DNA from: Streptomyces sp. NBC_00377
GTDB lineage: Bacteria; Actinomycetota; Actinomycetes; Streptomycetales; Streptomycetaceae
Length of the DNA: 64,000 nucleotides
Assembly (NCBI RefSeq): GCF_036075115.1
Contig: NZ_CP107958.1
Location: 6,262,001-6,326,000 of the forward strand
Direction of reading: 5' to 3'
The notes below the pieces were generated by a model. That model ran no database searches and had not been told where the DNA came from. It saw only the letters and a program-made list of their open reading frames with translations. Position numbers and translations under genes: made by a program. Positions 34,024-42,706 of the stretch are shown here, piece by piece (the stretch's first letter is position 1; every line of letters starts with the position of its first letter).

Positions 34024-34569
34024 CTGGTCGTCTATGTCGTCGAATCCACCGTTTCGGCCTGGTCGGCCGGCTATCTTCGCCAGACTCTCACCGCCTCCCT
34101 CACGGTCGCGCCGCTGGCGTACGCGGCCTACCAGGCCGGCACGGTCATCGGCCGAGCCGCCGCCGATCGGCTCGTTCAGACCCTCGGAGCGGTCTCCGTC
34201 GTCCGCATGGCGGCCCTGCTGGCCGCGGGCGCTCTGGCAGCTCTGGCCGCCGCGCCGAACTGGCCGTTCGCTGTTCTCGCGGCCGGGGCGGTGGGCCTGG
34301 GCGCGTCCGTCCTGGCTCCGCTGTGGCTTGCCTCCGCCGCCCGGCTGAGTCCCACGGCCTCGGAGGCGGTCCTGGCACGGCTGAACCTCTTCAACTACGC
34401 CGGCGTCGTCACCGGGGGCGCCCTGAGCGGACTGCTCGGTTCCACCGGTCACTTCCGCCTCGCCTACGCGGTACCGGCCGCCCTCGTGGTCCTTGTCCCG
34501 GCCTCCGCCCGCCATTTCACCCGGCCTTCGAGCTCGGCCCGAAGGGAGAGCCTCCCCCGAACGCCCTGA
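34024..34569 (+). pseudogene. MFS transporter, C-terminal fragment
   Basis: The frame reads as the last six membrane segments of a major facilitator protein: VSAWSAGYLRQTL, then GTVIGRAAADRLVQTLG (the motif A-like loop), LGASVLAPLWLASAARLSP and FNYAGVVTGGALSGLLG. There is no N-terminal half, no start codon with a ribosome site before 34207, and unrelated sequence precedes it. It is a relic at a rearrangement boundary. Confidence 0.78.
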
Positions 34570-34958
34570 AGCGGCCATCGAGGCGCCGCCGCGGCACAGG
34601 GGTGGAGCCTCTGCACAGGGGGCCCGCTGCGCAGGGTTGGGGACTCGGTCCCCAGCTGGTGTGTGAGGACACCGCGGACGAGTGAGTCCTATCAGCCGGG
34701 CGGACGTCGCCGCCTTCCTGCACCGGGCGGCGCACGAACCGCTCCGGGGGCGGCGAAAGGGGTCTGTCGCGTTTCCGAACCGTCACGGGACTTGTCACGA
34801 GGACGGGCGGCGTGCCAGTGTCCGGCCATGGTTACGTAACCATGGCCGGTTTACAGGGGTCCGAGCGTCTGTATCCGGACCTTGGTTCATCACTGCCTGG
34901 CGGCTCAGGTGACGAACCCGCACTCCGCCCTCCGCGATTTCCGTCACTGGAGACGACT
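34570..34958 (+). other. Promoter region of GH5 gene
   Basis: No gene is seen. The only notable element is the 28-bp palindrome at 34821-34848. The leader between the palindrome and the ATG at 34959 is 110 bp. Confidence 0.5.
34821..34848. promoter_or_regulatory. Perfect 28-bp palindrome, candidate LacI operator
   Basis: CCGGCCATGGTTAC is followed directly by its reverse complement. The core GGTTACGTAACC has the even-length, CG-centred form of LacI-family operators. It lies upstream of the GH5 gene whose 3' neighbour is a LacI gene, and shares TTACGTAA with the two palindromes upstream of the other GH5 gene (58044-58094). Confidence 0.75.
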
Positions 34959-36443
34959 ATGACCAAGACCCTGACGAGGTCGAGAACACTGGCCGGTGTG
35001 ATCATGACCGGCTTCGGCGCGGCCCTCATGCTCCTGACCGCCCCCGCCCCTGCCCTCGCCCAGGCGGCCGCCGAGGCGCCGGCCGCCTCGCACGCGCCGG
35101 TGACGCCCGCGTCGAAGGGTGGTACCAGTGACTTCCGCGGGGTGAACTGGGCGGACCCGCGGGACAACTACGCCAGTGACGCCGTGGTGCCCAGCGGACT
35201 GTCGGTGAACGACAACTACCGCACCGTGTACCGCACCGCGGACAAGATGGTGCGCGGCTTCAAGAAGAACCTGGGTGCCAACACCCTGCGGCTGCCGATC
35301 AACCCGGCGAGCGTGGGCACCACCTGGTGGAAGTCGTACCGGGCGACGATCGACGCGGCCACGGCCTACGGTGACAAGGTCATCGTCAGCTACTGGGAGG
35401 CCGACACCAGCAAGGACGGCCTGGTCGACGACACGGCCGCCTGGAAGAAGATGTGGAACACCGTGGTGCGGGAGTACAAGCACAACCCGCGGGTCTACTT
35501 CGAGCCCATGAACGAGCCGCACGGCTACACCCTGGACCAGTGGGTGTCCGTCACCAGTGGCTGGCTGGCCCAGCACAAGGACGTCCCGCGCGGCCGGGTC
35601 GTGATCAGCGGCACCGGCTACAACGACAACGTCACCGGTGTCGGCGCTGCCCGCGAGCTGCGGGGAACGCTGCTGTCGCTGCACTTCTACGGGTTCTGGG
35701 CCGACCACACCCAGCAGTCCGAGTGGGTCGCCGACCTCGAAGCGCGCCTCGGCAAGTACGCCGGCCGGACGATCATCGACGAGGCAGGCGCCCCGATGAC
35801 CATCGGCCTGAACTACGGCGCGTGGAACGGCAACATCTACACCTCGTACCTCGCGGCCGTGGCCGACACCGCCCGCAGCAAGGGGATGGGGCTGGTGTAC
35901 TGGCCGGGGCTGCGGTTCGGTGACGCCTACTCGATCGAGTCGCTGGACTCCAAGGGCAACCTGGTGGACAACAGCGCCACCGGAGTCGCGCTGCTGCGCT
36001 GGGGTTACGGCTTCGGCAAGACCCCGCCCGTCAACAACCTGCCGCCCGCGCCTCCCGGTGAGGTCCTGCGTGGAGTGGGCTCAGGCCGCTGCGTCGACGT
36101 GCCCGGCTTCAGCACGGCCAACGGCACCCAGCTCGACCTCTGGGACTGCAACGCCGGCGGCAACCAGTCCTGGAACTGGAACGCGGACAAACAGCTCACC
36201 GTCTACGGCAACAAGTGCATGACGGTGGGAGGCACCGGAGCCGCTGCGGGAGATCCCGTGGTCATCACCGACTGCACCGGCGCGGCGGCACAGCAGTGGA
36301 ACGTGAACGCGGACCTCTCGGTGACCAGCGTCGCCAACCCGGCGCTCTGCCTGGACGCGGCCGGAGCGGGCACCGGCAACGGCACGGCCGTCGATGTCTG
36401 GTACTGCAACGGCAGCAACAACCAGCAGTGGGCCAGGAGCTGA
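34959..36443 (+). CDS. Secreted GH5 glycanase with ricin-type (CBM13) domain
   Basis: 494 residues from an ATG at 34959. A signal peptide (MTGFGAALMLLTAPAPALA) leads to a GH5 TIM barrel: GVNWADPRDN near 65, LGANTLRLPINP, the acid/base Glu186 in MNEPHGY, and the nucleophile Glu275 in IDEAGAP. After a Pro-rich linker (PPVNNLPPAPPG) the last 130 residues form a ricin B-type beta-trefoil with repeated QxW units (NQSWNW, AQQWN, NQQWAR). The enzyme should attack beta-linked glucan or mannan outside the cell. It is a paralogue of the GH5 at 56905 and is probably controlled by the LacI encoded downstream. Confidence 0.92.
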   Translation: MTKTLTRSRTLAGVIMTGFGAALMLLTAPAPALAQAAAEAPAASHAPVTPASKGGTSDFRGVNWADPRDNYASDAVVPSGLSVNDNYRTVYRTADKMVRGFKKNLGANTLRLPINPASVGTTWWKSYRATIDAATAYGDKVIVSYWEADTSKDGLVDDTAAWKKMWNTVVREYKHNPRVYFEPMNEPHGYTLDQWVSVTSGWLAQHKDVPRGRVVISGTGYNDNVTGVGAARELRGTLLSLHFYGFWADHTQQSEWVADLEARLGKYAGRTIIDEAGAPMTIGLNYGAWNGNIYTSYLAAVADTARSKGMGLVYWPGLRFGDAYSIESLDSKGNLVDNSATGVALLRWGYGFGKTPPVNNLPPAPPGEVLRGVGSGRCVDVPGFSTANGTQLDLWDCNAGGNQSWNWNADKQLTVYGNKCMTVGGTGAAAGDPVVITDCTGAAAQQWNVNADLSVTSVANPALCLDAAGAGTGNGTAVDVWYCNGSNNQQWARS

Positions 36444-36482
36444 CACGTCGCCACCGGTCGCCCCTCGACCACTGATCCGCAT

Positions 36483-36520
36483 CGTACGGGCCCGGCGAGT
36501 ACCCTCGCCGGGCCCGTACG
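36483..36520. terminator. Bidirectional terminator between GH5 and LacI genes
   Basis: A perfect 17-bp stem (36483-36499 with 36504-36520) and a TACC loop lie between convergent genes, 39 bp after the GH5 stop and 2 bp from the end of the LacI gene. Confidence 0.88.
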
Positions 36521-36522
36521 GG

Positions 36523-37584
36523 TCAGCGCGGCCGCGCTTCGCCCTCCGGTGACGGCGGTGGCGCTCCGGTGCTCGCGCGGACCACCAGCCGGGTCGGGAC
36601 CAGGGTCTTGTCGATCATGTCGGGCCCGGTGCGGCCGATCTTGCTCAGCAGCCTCTGGAGGCTGAGCCGGCCGACCGCGGCGAAGTCCTGCCGCACGGTG
36701 GTCAGCGGTGGCCAGAAGGCATGGGTCTCCTCCATGTCGTCGAACCCCACCACGCTGACGTCGTCGGGGATCCGGCGGCCGAGCTCGTGCAGGGCACGCA
36801 TGACACCGAGCGCCATGTGGTCGTTCGCGGCGAAGATCGCCGTCACCTCGGGCCTGCGCCCCAGGGTCAACCCGTGCCGGTATCCGGATCGGGTGGTCCA
36901 GTCGCCGTACAGCACCGGGGGCGGGACGATGCCGGCACGGCGCAGCGTCTGCTGCCAGGACTCGACCCGATGGGCCGCGGAGAACGAGGTCGGGGGCCCC
37001 GCGATGTGCCATACCTGCTGGTGGCCGAGTTCCAGCAGGTGTTCCGTCGCCTGCCGGGCGCCCAGTGCCTGATCGGTGTCCACCACGGTGTAACCGGGGC
37101 CGGTGTCGGAGTCGACCACCACCATCGGAACCCCCGGCGGGAGGCTGAACTCCGTATCGTCCAGGAGGTGCGCCTCGAAGACGAGGATCACTCCGTCGAC
37201 GGCGGCCTCGCTGAGTCGGTCGTAGGCGCCGGAAACCCTGCCCATGGTCGGGTCCGGCACGGGGATGAGGGTGACGGCGTACTTGGCGCGTGCGGCTTCC
37301 CGGGTGATGGCGTCGAGCGTGCGCGCGTTTCCGAACGTCTTGAGCGTGAAGGTGATGACACCGATCGTGTTGAACCGCCCGCTCTTGAGCGCGCGTGCGG
37401 CTCCGTTCGGCCGGTAGCCCAGCGCCTGCATCGACTCCACGACCCGCTGCCGGGTCGCCGGGTCGACATTGGTGTGGCCGTTGGACACGCGCGAAACCGT
37501 CTGCGGCGCGACACCGGCGTGACGGGCGACATCCGCCATCGACGGCCGGGGCCGTCCGGACACGGGTTTGTCCCCCATCACCAT
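36523..37584 (-). CDS. LacI-family regulator (likely of the GH5 genes)
   Basis: 353 residues from an ATG at 37584; a second ATG at 37578 has better spacing to the AGGGG site. The helix-turn-helix is MADVARHAGVAPQTVSRV, then LGYRPNGAARALKS; the effector domain includes IFAANDHMALGVMRAL and VVGFDDMEETHAFWPPLTTV. It is convergent with the secreted GH5 gene. The palindromes with TTACGTAA at both GH5 loci are its most likely operators, a prediction from position only. Confidence 0.88.
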   Translation of the reverse strand: MVMGDKPVSGRPRPSMADVARHAGVAPQTVSRVSNGHTNVDPATRQRVVESMQALGYRPNGAARALKSGRFNTIGVITFTLKTFGNARTLDAITREAARAKYAVTLIPVPDPTMGRVSGAYDRLSEAAVDGVILVFEAHLLDDTEFSLPPGVPMVVVDSDTGPGYTVVDTDQALGARQATEHLLELGHQQVWHIAGPPTSFSAAHRVESWQQTLRRAGIVPPPVLYGDWTTRSGYRHGLTLGRRPEVTAIFAANDHMALGVMRALHELGRRIPDDVSVVGFDDMEETHAFWPPLTTVRQDFAAVGRLSLQRLLSKIGRTGPDMIDKTLVPTRLVVRASTGAPPPSPEGEARPR

Positions 37585-37625
37585 GATCCCCTGTTCCCTG
37601 TTTCTCCGGCCCTGACGACAGCCTA

Positions 37626-37787
37626 AGGGCTGTCCCGTAATCCCTGGTGGATCAGTGCGTGGCGTCAGATGCGGTGCATCGCAAGGCGGAGGCACGTCCG
37701 CATACCGGATGTATTCGGGCGTTCCGACAACGCGGCGAGGTGCCGTAGCTGTCGTCGCGCGCCCGCCAGGGATTGCGGGACAGCCCT
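37626..37787. mobile_element. MITE with 22-bp inverted ends (IS630/Tc1-like)
   Basis: The 162-bp element starts AGGGCTGTCCCG and ends with the complement; the first 22 bases pair with one mismatch. TA is duplicated on both sides (37624-37625 and 37788-37789), the target preference of the IS630/Tc1-mariner group. It carries no transposase. It lies 40 bp upstream of the LacI start and may separate that gene from its promoter. Confidence 0.8.
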
Positions 37788-38044
37788 TAGGCCCACTCGC
37801 GGGGCGCCGGCGGTGCGAGATGCCTCGGCAGTACGCACCGCCCCAGCGGCTCGTGCTCCGGAGGATCATGATGTCGGCGGCCCTGGTCGCGGTCCCGCAC
37901 GGGCCGGTGGTCCTGGCTGGTCACAGCTCCGTGTGCGGCCGGGCCCGGCGTGGCCGGCGGGCGGACCGGGAAGCAGGCGCACCCGGCCGCTTTTGCTGAT
38001 GCCGGCTGAATGCTGACCCCGGCTTTGCTGCGTATGGCAGTTAC

Positions 38045-38061
38045 CTGCAACAATGTTGCAG
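38045..38061. promoter_or_regulatory. Palindrome resembling a Nur (nickel regulator) box
   Basis: CTGCAACAATGTTGCAG is a perfect 8+1+8 palindrome and fits TGCAA-N5-TTGCA, the pattern reported for the nickel-responsive Fur-family regulator Nur in Streptomyces. It lies 58 bp upstream of the remains of a nickel permease gene, which makes the assignment coherent. Confidence 0.6.
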
Positions 38062-38118
38062 CAAGCTGGGTGGGTGGCTGAGAACAACGAATCGAGAGGG
38101 CGCCGCGTCCGCACGTCG

Positions 38119-38290
38119 ATGACCCGCAAGGAGTGGGCGAGCCTCGGCGGGATGGCCGCCTTCATCCTGGCGCTGCACGTCATCGGCTGGTTCATCCTCG
38201 TGGTGGTCGTCGCGCCCGAGCACTACAGCCTGGGCACCAAGACCTTCGGCATCGGCATCGGCGTCACCGCCGCCGTCACCGGCCGGGCTC
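38119..38290 (+). pseudogene. NiCoT/HoxN-type nickel permease, N-terminal remnant
   Basis: About 57 codons from ATG at 38119: TRKEWASLGGMAAFILALHV, the first membrane segment, then VVAPEHYSLGTKTFGIGIGVTA. This is the start of a nickel/cobalt transporter. The next conserved part (the H-x4-D-H motif in the second segment) is missing and the frame turns into Arg/Ser-rich sequence. A normal member has 330-380 residues. Confidence 0.65.
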
Positions 38291-38866
38291 GACGCCGATC
38301 CTGGTCCTCCACGCCCGGGAGCACGCCTTCTGCCTCCCGTGCAAGAACCGGAAGGCCGACTCGACGTCATCCGCGTAACGCCCGGCCACGTCCTGCCAGT
38401 TGACGACGGCCCACATCGCGTCGAGCGCAGCGACCGCGGTGGGCGGCGTGACGCCGTGAGCGCGTCCGTGTCCGCACGGATGTCCTGCTCGTGATCGTCT
38501 TCTCCACCTTCACCCGTGGGCGGCACGCCAGAGGGCTCCCGCGAGGCGCGAGGACATGACTTGCGGGAGCCCTTCTGCCGTCGACCACCGTGCCGGCGAG
38601 TACGCAGCGGGCCGGCGGACGACTCGCGACCTGCCCCGGTGCACATACGGCCACCGGCCGTGGTCACCGCGACCCCGCGCCCGGCAACTGGCCCACACCG
38701 GGTGCCACAGCCGTGCGCGACGGCGGCCCTCGGTGCCTCAGCCTCATGCCACCGGCACCGGCACGGACGAGCGAGGGCCGGGTGCCTCGGCCTTGCGGAT
38801 GTCCGATCCCGTGCATGGCCGCAGAATTGGCGTTACGGCCTGTTCGTCCCGGAATCGGAGGCGTCC
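38291..38866. other. Degenerate region between nickel permease remnant and amphi-Trp gene
   Basis: On the minus strand from about 38460 to 38300 a frame reads with protein-like character (ALDAMWAVVNWQDVAGRYA, then ESAFRFLHGRQKACSRA), but it has no ribosome site and I do not recognise a family. The remaining 400 bases show nothing coding. The whole stretch looks like joined gene fragments. Confidence 0.35.
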
Positions 38867-39298
38867 ATGAAGGACCTCAAGTTCGAGCAGAAGAGTTCGC
38901 TGTCACGCATCGAGGCGGCTGACCGGCTCACGGCGCTCGCAGCCGCCCTGCGGGAAGGCGGGGATGCCGACCTGGAGCTCGGCGCCGGAACGTTGAGCCT
39001 GCGGATCCCCGAGAACCTCCGCACCGAGATCGAGGTCGAGATCGGGGGCGGGGAGATCGAGTTGGAGATCGAGTTCAAGTGGCCGACCGCGTCGGCCCGG
39101 ACCGCGCCGGCCCGCACAGCGTCGGCACGGACGGCCACGGGCTCCGGGACGGGCTCGGGCTCGGGTTCGGGCTCGGGTTCGGGCTCGGGTTCGGACAAGG
39201 CCACGAGACGGAAGACCGCGTCGGCGGAGTCCGGCCGAAGCGGCACGGGGGCCGACAGGAGCAAGACCGCGAAGCGGGCCGCCGCGAAAACGTCCTGA
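38867..39298 (+). CDS. amphi-Trp domain protein
   Basis: 143 residues from an ATG at 38867 with CGGAGG nearby. Residues 1-80 form the amphi-Trp domain: KFEQKSSLSRIEAADRLTALA, then LELGAGTLSLRIPENL, and alternating acidic/hydrophobic strands ending ELEIEFKW. The tail is a low-complexity Gly-Ser run (GSGSGSGSG) and a Lys/Arg/Ala-rich end similar to histone-like tails. The function of the family is unknown. Downstream up to 39572 nothing else is visible except short GC-rich repeats. Confidence 0.82.
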   Translation: MKDLKFEQKSSLSRIEAADRLTALAAALREGGDADLELGAGTLSLRIPENLRTEIEVEIGGGEIELEIEFKWPTASARTAPARTASARTATGSGTGSGSGSGSGSGSGSDKATRRKTASAESGRSGTGADRSKTAKRAAAKTS

Positions 39299-39572
39299 GC
39301 CGTGCCCGGGACCTCGGGCCGACCGCCACGCTCCGTGCGACGCCAGCTTTCGACGCCGACGTATCCCGCCTTCGCGGCGCGGCCCCTCGCGTCCCGCCCT
39401 CGCGGCGCGGCCCCTGCCGAACGGGAGCCGGGTTCCGCGACGGCCCGGGCCACGTCCGGCCCGGGACTGCCACCGTAGTGCCTCAAGGGTGCGCCGCAGC
39501 CGGGGGCACCGCACTCCGAGGGGTCGTGGCGGGACTCGCCGTGTCGGCCGCCGTCCGCGGGTCTGCGGGCGG

Positions 39573-40604
39573 TCACGCCTCCTGCGGCGACGGGGCCGGG
39601 AGTTCGCCCGAGCCCCGGACGATCAGGTGCGTGGGGACGGTGATGGTCCGGGCGCGGGAGCGATCGCCGTCGAGCCGGGCCAGGGCCGTGGTCGCGGCCG
39701 CCCGGCCGAGTTCCTCCGGGTCCTGGGCCACGACGGTCAGCGCCGGTTCGAGGGCCTCGGCCAGCGACACGTCGTCGAAGGCGACGACGGCCACGTGCTT
39801 GCGCCCGCTGCGGGCCAGTTCGGCGACTATGCCCAGCGCCATGATGTTGTTGCCGGCGAACAGGGCGGTGGGCGGATCGGCCAGGCCGAGGAGCCGGGCG
39901 GTCGCGGTCTCGGCGCCCCGCTGATCGTGTGCGTTGGTGACGAGCGAGCGGTCGTGGGGGAGACCGGCCTCCTCCAGCGCCGAGCGGTAGCCGGCCAGAC
40001 GTTCGCGCCGGGTGTACAGCTTCGGGGGCAGGTCGCCGACGAAGCCGATGCGCCGGTGCCCGTGGGCGACGAGGTGGGCGACGCCGTCGTGGGCCCCCGC
40101 CCGGTTGGAACTGACGATGCTGTCGGTGGCGAGGCCGACTCCGGGACGGTCGAGGAAGACCACCGGCAGTCCCGCCGTACGGTGGGACTTGAGGTGGGAG
40201 TGGTCGGCGCCGACGGACGGCACGACGAGCAGGACGCTGACGCGGCGCGCCAGGAACTTGTCCGTCAGGGCGCGTTCACGCTCGGGGTCGTCCGCGGAGG
40301 AGCCCATGAGCAGGGTCAGTCCGCGTTCGCGGACCGTGTCCTCGATGGCGCGCGCCACGGCTCCGAAGAACGGGTTGGCGAGGTCGGGGATGACCAGACC
40401 GATGGTGGTGTCCGGGCCGCCGACGCGGATGTTGCGGGCCATCAGGTTCGGCTGGAAGCCGAGCTTGGCCACTGCGGCCAGCACCTGTTCCCTGGTCTGC
40501 GCGGAGGCGGGCCCGTCCTCGTTGAGGACCCGGGAGACCGTCTTGGCGCTGACGCCGACTTCTCGGGCGACGTCGGCCAGGGTGGGGCGGCGGTTCGCTG
40601 CCAT
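39573..40604 (-). CDS. LacI-family regulator of the Frc-like importer
   Basis: 343 residues. The helix-turn-helix is TLADVAREVGVSAKTVSRVL, followed by LGFQPNLMARNIR and an effector domain with VIPDLANPFFGAVARAI and FAGNNIMALGIV. It is the last gene of the minus-strand importer cluster, 76 bp after the ATPase gene. Likely operators are the repeated TGTCATCGTTGAC sites at 43789-43818 between the binding-protein and kinase genes. Confidence 0.9.
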   Translation of the reverse strand: MAANRRPTLADVAREVGVSAKTVSRVLNEDGPASAQTREQVLAAVAKLGFQPNLMARNIRVGGPDTTIGLVIPDLANPFFGAVARAIEDTVRERGLTLLMGSSADDPERERALTDKFLARRVSVLLVVPSVGADHSHLKSHRTAGLPVVFLDRPGVGLATDSIVSSNRAGAHDGVAHLVAHGHRRIGFVGDLPPKLYTRRERLAGYRSALEEAGLPHDRSLVTNAHDQRGAETATARLLGLADPPTALFAGNNIMALGIVAELARSGRKHVAVVAFDDVSLAEALEPALTVVAQDPEELGRAAATTALARLDGDRSRARTITVPTHLIVRGSGELPAPSPQEA

Positions 40605-40680
40605 GGAGGAAACCGTCTCCTGAGGGCTCTCGGTTCCGGCCGCGGCCTCGGCCGGAAACTACGGGAGCGGTGTTGTGCTG

Positions 40681-41514
40681 TCAGGTGGCCTGGACTCCGG
40701 CGGCTTTCGCGGCCTCCGAATCCGCTACGACAGTATCTCCGGCCGCGTCGACGGTGAGAGCGCCGGTCATGATGGCGACGACCTCGGCCATGGAGTAGTC
40801 GGAGGGCTTGATCACGGCCGCCCGCCGACCGAGGCGGTGGACGTGGATCCGGTCGGCGATCTCGAAGACATGGGGCATGTTGTGGCTGATCAGAACCACC
40901 GGCATGCCCTTGTCCCGGACCCGGCGGATGAGGTCGAGGACCTGGCCCGACTCCTTGACGCCCAGGGCGGCGGTGGGTTCGTCCATGACGACGACGCTGC
41001 TCGCCCAGGCCACCGAGCGGGCGACCGCGACGGCCTGGCGCTGCCCGCCGGAGAGCGTCTCCACCGACTGCGTCAGCGAACGCAGACCGATCTTCAGGTC
41101 GGCCATGTGCTCGGCCGCCTCCTGGCGCATGCGCTTCTTGTCCAGCATGCGCAGGACGCTGCCGAGGACGCCGGGGCGGCGGAGCTCCCGCCCGAGGAAC
41201 ATGTTCGAGGCGATGTCCATCGAGGCGGCGACGGCGAGGTCCTGGTACACCGTCTCGATGCCGTGGGCGCGGGCGCTCTGCGGACCGGAGAAGGTGATGG
41301 GCGCGCCGTTGAGGCGTATCTCGCCGGCATCCGGGACCACCGCGCCGGTGAGGGCCTTGATGAGGCTGGTCTTGCCCGCGCCGTTGTCCCCGATGACGGC
41401 GAGGACCTCGCCGGGGAGCAGGTCGAAGTCGGCGCCGTCGATGGCGGTGACCTGGCCGTACCGCTTGACCAGGCCGCGGGCCTGGAGGACGGGGGTGGGG
41501 GTGGTGGCGCTCAT
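40681..41514 (-). CDS. Sugar ABC transporter ATPase (FrcA-like)
   Basis: 277 residues. The ATG at 41514 overlaps the permease stop by ATGA. Walker A is GDNGAGKTS, signature LSGGQRQA, Walker B VVVMDEPTA, switch ISHNMPH. It has a single nucleotide-binding domain, unlike the fused double ATPases of the ribose type (about 500 residues), and matches the FrcA form of fructose importers. It powers import with the permease and binding protein encoded upstream. Confidence 0.9.
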   Translation of the reverse strand: MSATTPTPVLQARGLVKRYGQVTAIDGADFDLLPGEVLAVIGDNGAGKTSLIKALTGAVVPDAGEIRLNGAPITFSGPQSARAHGIETVYQDLAVAASMDIASNMFLGRELRRPGVLGSVLRMLDKKRMRQEAAEHMADLKIGLRSLTQSVETLSGGQRQAVAVARSVAWASSVVVMDEPTAALGVKESGQVLDLIRRVRDKGMPVVLISHNMPHVFEIADRIHVHRLGRRAAVIKPSDYSMAEVVAIMTGALTVDAAGDTVVADSEAAKAAGVQAT

Positions 41515-42506
41515 CGGGCCTTCCTCCGGGAGATCTGGTCGACGGTCACCGCGAGGATCACCAGGACGCCGGTGATCAGGGTCTGGTAGATGGAGGCGAC
41601 GCCCATCAGCTGGAGGCCGTTGCGGAACACGCCGACGATGAGGACGCCGATGAAGGTGCCCAGGACCGAACCGCGGCCGCCGAAGAGGCTGGTGCCCCCG
41701 AGGACCACCGCGGTGATGCTGTCGAGGTTGTCGGTCTGTCCGGCCTGCGGGTCGCCGACCCCGGTGCGGGAGATGAGCAGCAGGGCGGCGACGCCGTACA
41801 GCAGGCCGGCCACGGTGTAGATGCCGATGGTGAGACGGGAGGTGCGGATGCCGTTCAGCCGGGCGGCCTCGGCGCTGTTGCCCAGGGCGTAGACGTGCCG
41901 GCCCCAGCCGGTGCTGCTCAGCGCGTAGGCGAGGAGGAGGAACAGGGCGATGGTGACCAGGGAGCCGTAGGTGATGTCCGTGTGGCCCAGCGGGAAGGTC
42001 TCCCCGAGAGCCGTCAGGGGGCCCGGCAGACCGGTGACCGTCTGCTCCTCGGAGTAGATGTGGGTCAGCGCGAACGCCACGTTGAGCATGCCGAGGGTCA
42101 CGATGAACGGCGGCAGCGGGATCTTCTGCACCAGCAGCCCGTTGAGCAGCCCGAAGCCACCGCAGACGGCCAGCCCCAGCGCGATCGCGACGAGCGGCGG
42201 GATGGAGCCCTCGGCCGCCGTCTTGGCGATCACGATGCTGCCGAACGCCATCACCGCCCCGCACGACAGGTCGATCCCCGCCGTCAGGATGATCAGGGTC
42301 TGCCCGATGGCGAGGGTGCCCACGACCATGACCTGCTGCACGATCAGCGAGAAGTTCCCGCCGGTCAGGAACCGGTCGGTCGAGAAGGAGAAGAAGGCGC
42401 AGGCCAGCAGGAGGGCGGCCAGGGGTCCGGTGGTCGGCGCCGTGAGCAGTCTGCGGGCCGTGGTCGGCGCTTTGAGCTCCGAGTACGGCGTGGTCGTGGC
42501 TGTCAT
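41511..42506 (-). CDS. Sugar ABC transporter permease (FrcC/RbsC-like)
   Basis: 331 residues from an ATG at 42506 with AAGGA upstream. About nine membrane segments; typical CUT2 permease stretches are LIILTAGIDLSCGAVMAFG, PFIVTLGMLNVAFALTHI and GRGSVLGTFIGVLIVGVF. A 20-bp duplication of the ribosome-site region (about 42511-42550) precedes the gene. It forms the channel of the Frc-like importer. Confidence 0.92.
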   Translation of the reverse strand: MTATTTPYSELKAPTTARRLLTAPTTGPLAALLLACAFFSFSTDRFLTGGNFSLIVQQVMVVGTLAIGQTLIILTAGIDLSCGAVMAFGSIVIAKTAAEGSIPPLVAIALGLAVCGGFGLLNGLLVQKIPLPPFIVTLGMLNVAFALTHIYSEEQTVTGLPGPLTALGETFPLGHTDITYGSLVTIALFLLLAYALSSTGWGRHVYALGNSAEAARLNGIRTSRLTIGIYTVAGLLYGVAALLLISRTGVGDPQAGQTDNLDSITAVVLGGTSLFGGRGSVLGTFIGVLIVGVFRNGLQLMGVASIYQTLITGVLVILAVTVDQISRRKAR

Positions 42507-42706
42507 GCGAAGTCCTTGTCGGAAGACAGAAGTCCTTGTCGGAGGACGGGGTTTCGAGCGGCTCCGGCGAACGACGCGCGTCCTGCGGAGGACCCGGCCC
42601 CGCCGCGGGGACAAGGGAGGGGGCGGACGTCCCCGGTCGGGGGGATGGGCCGACCGCCCCGCCCAGGGGAGTGACGGTGTCGTACGGTCCCGGGGGCCGG
42701 GGAGGC

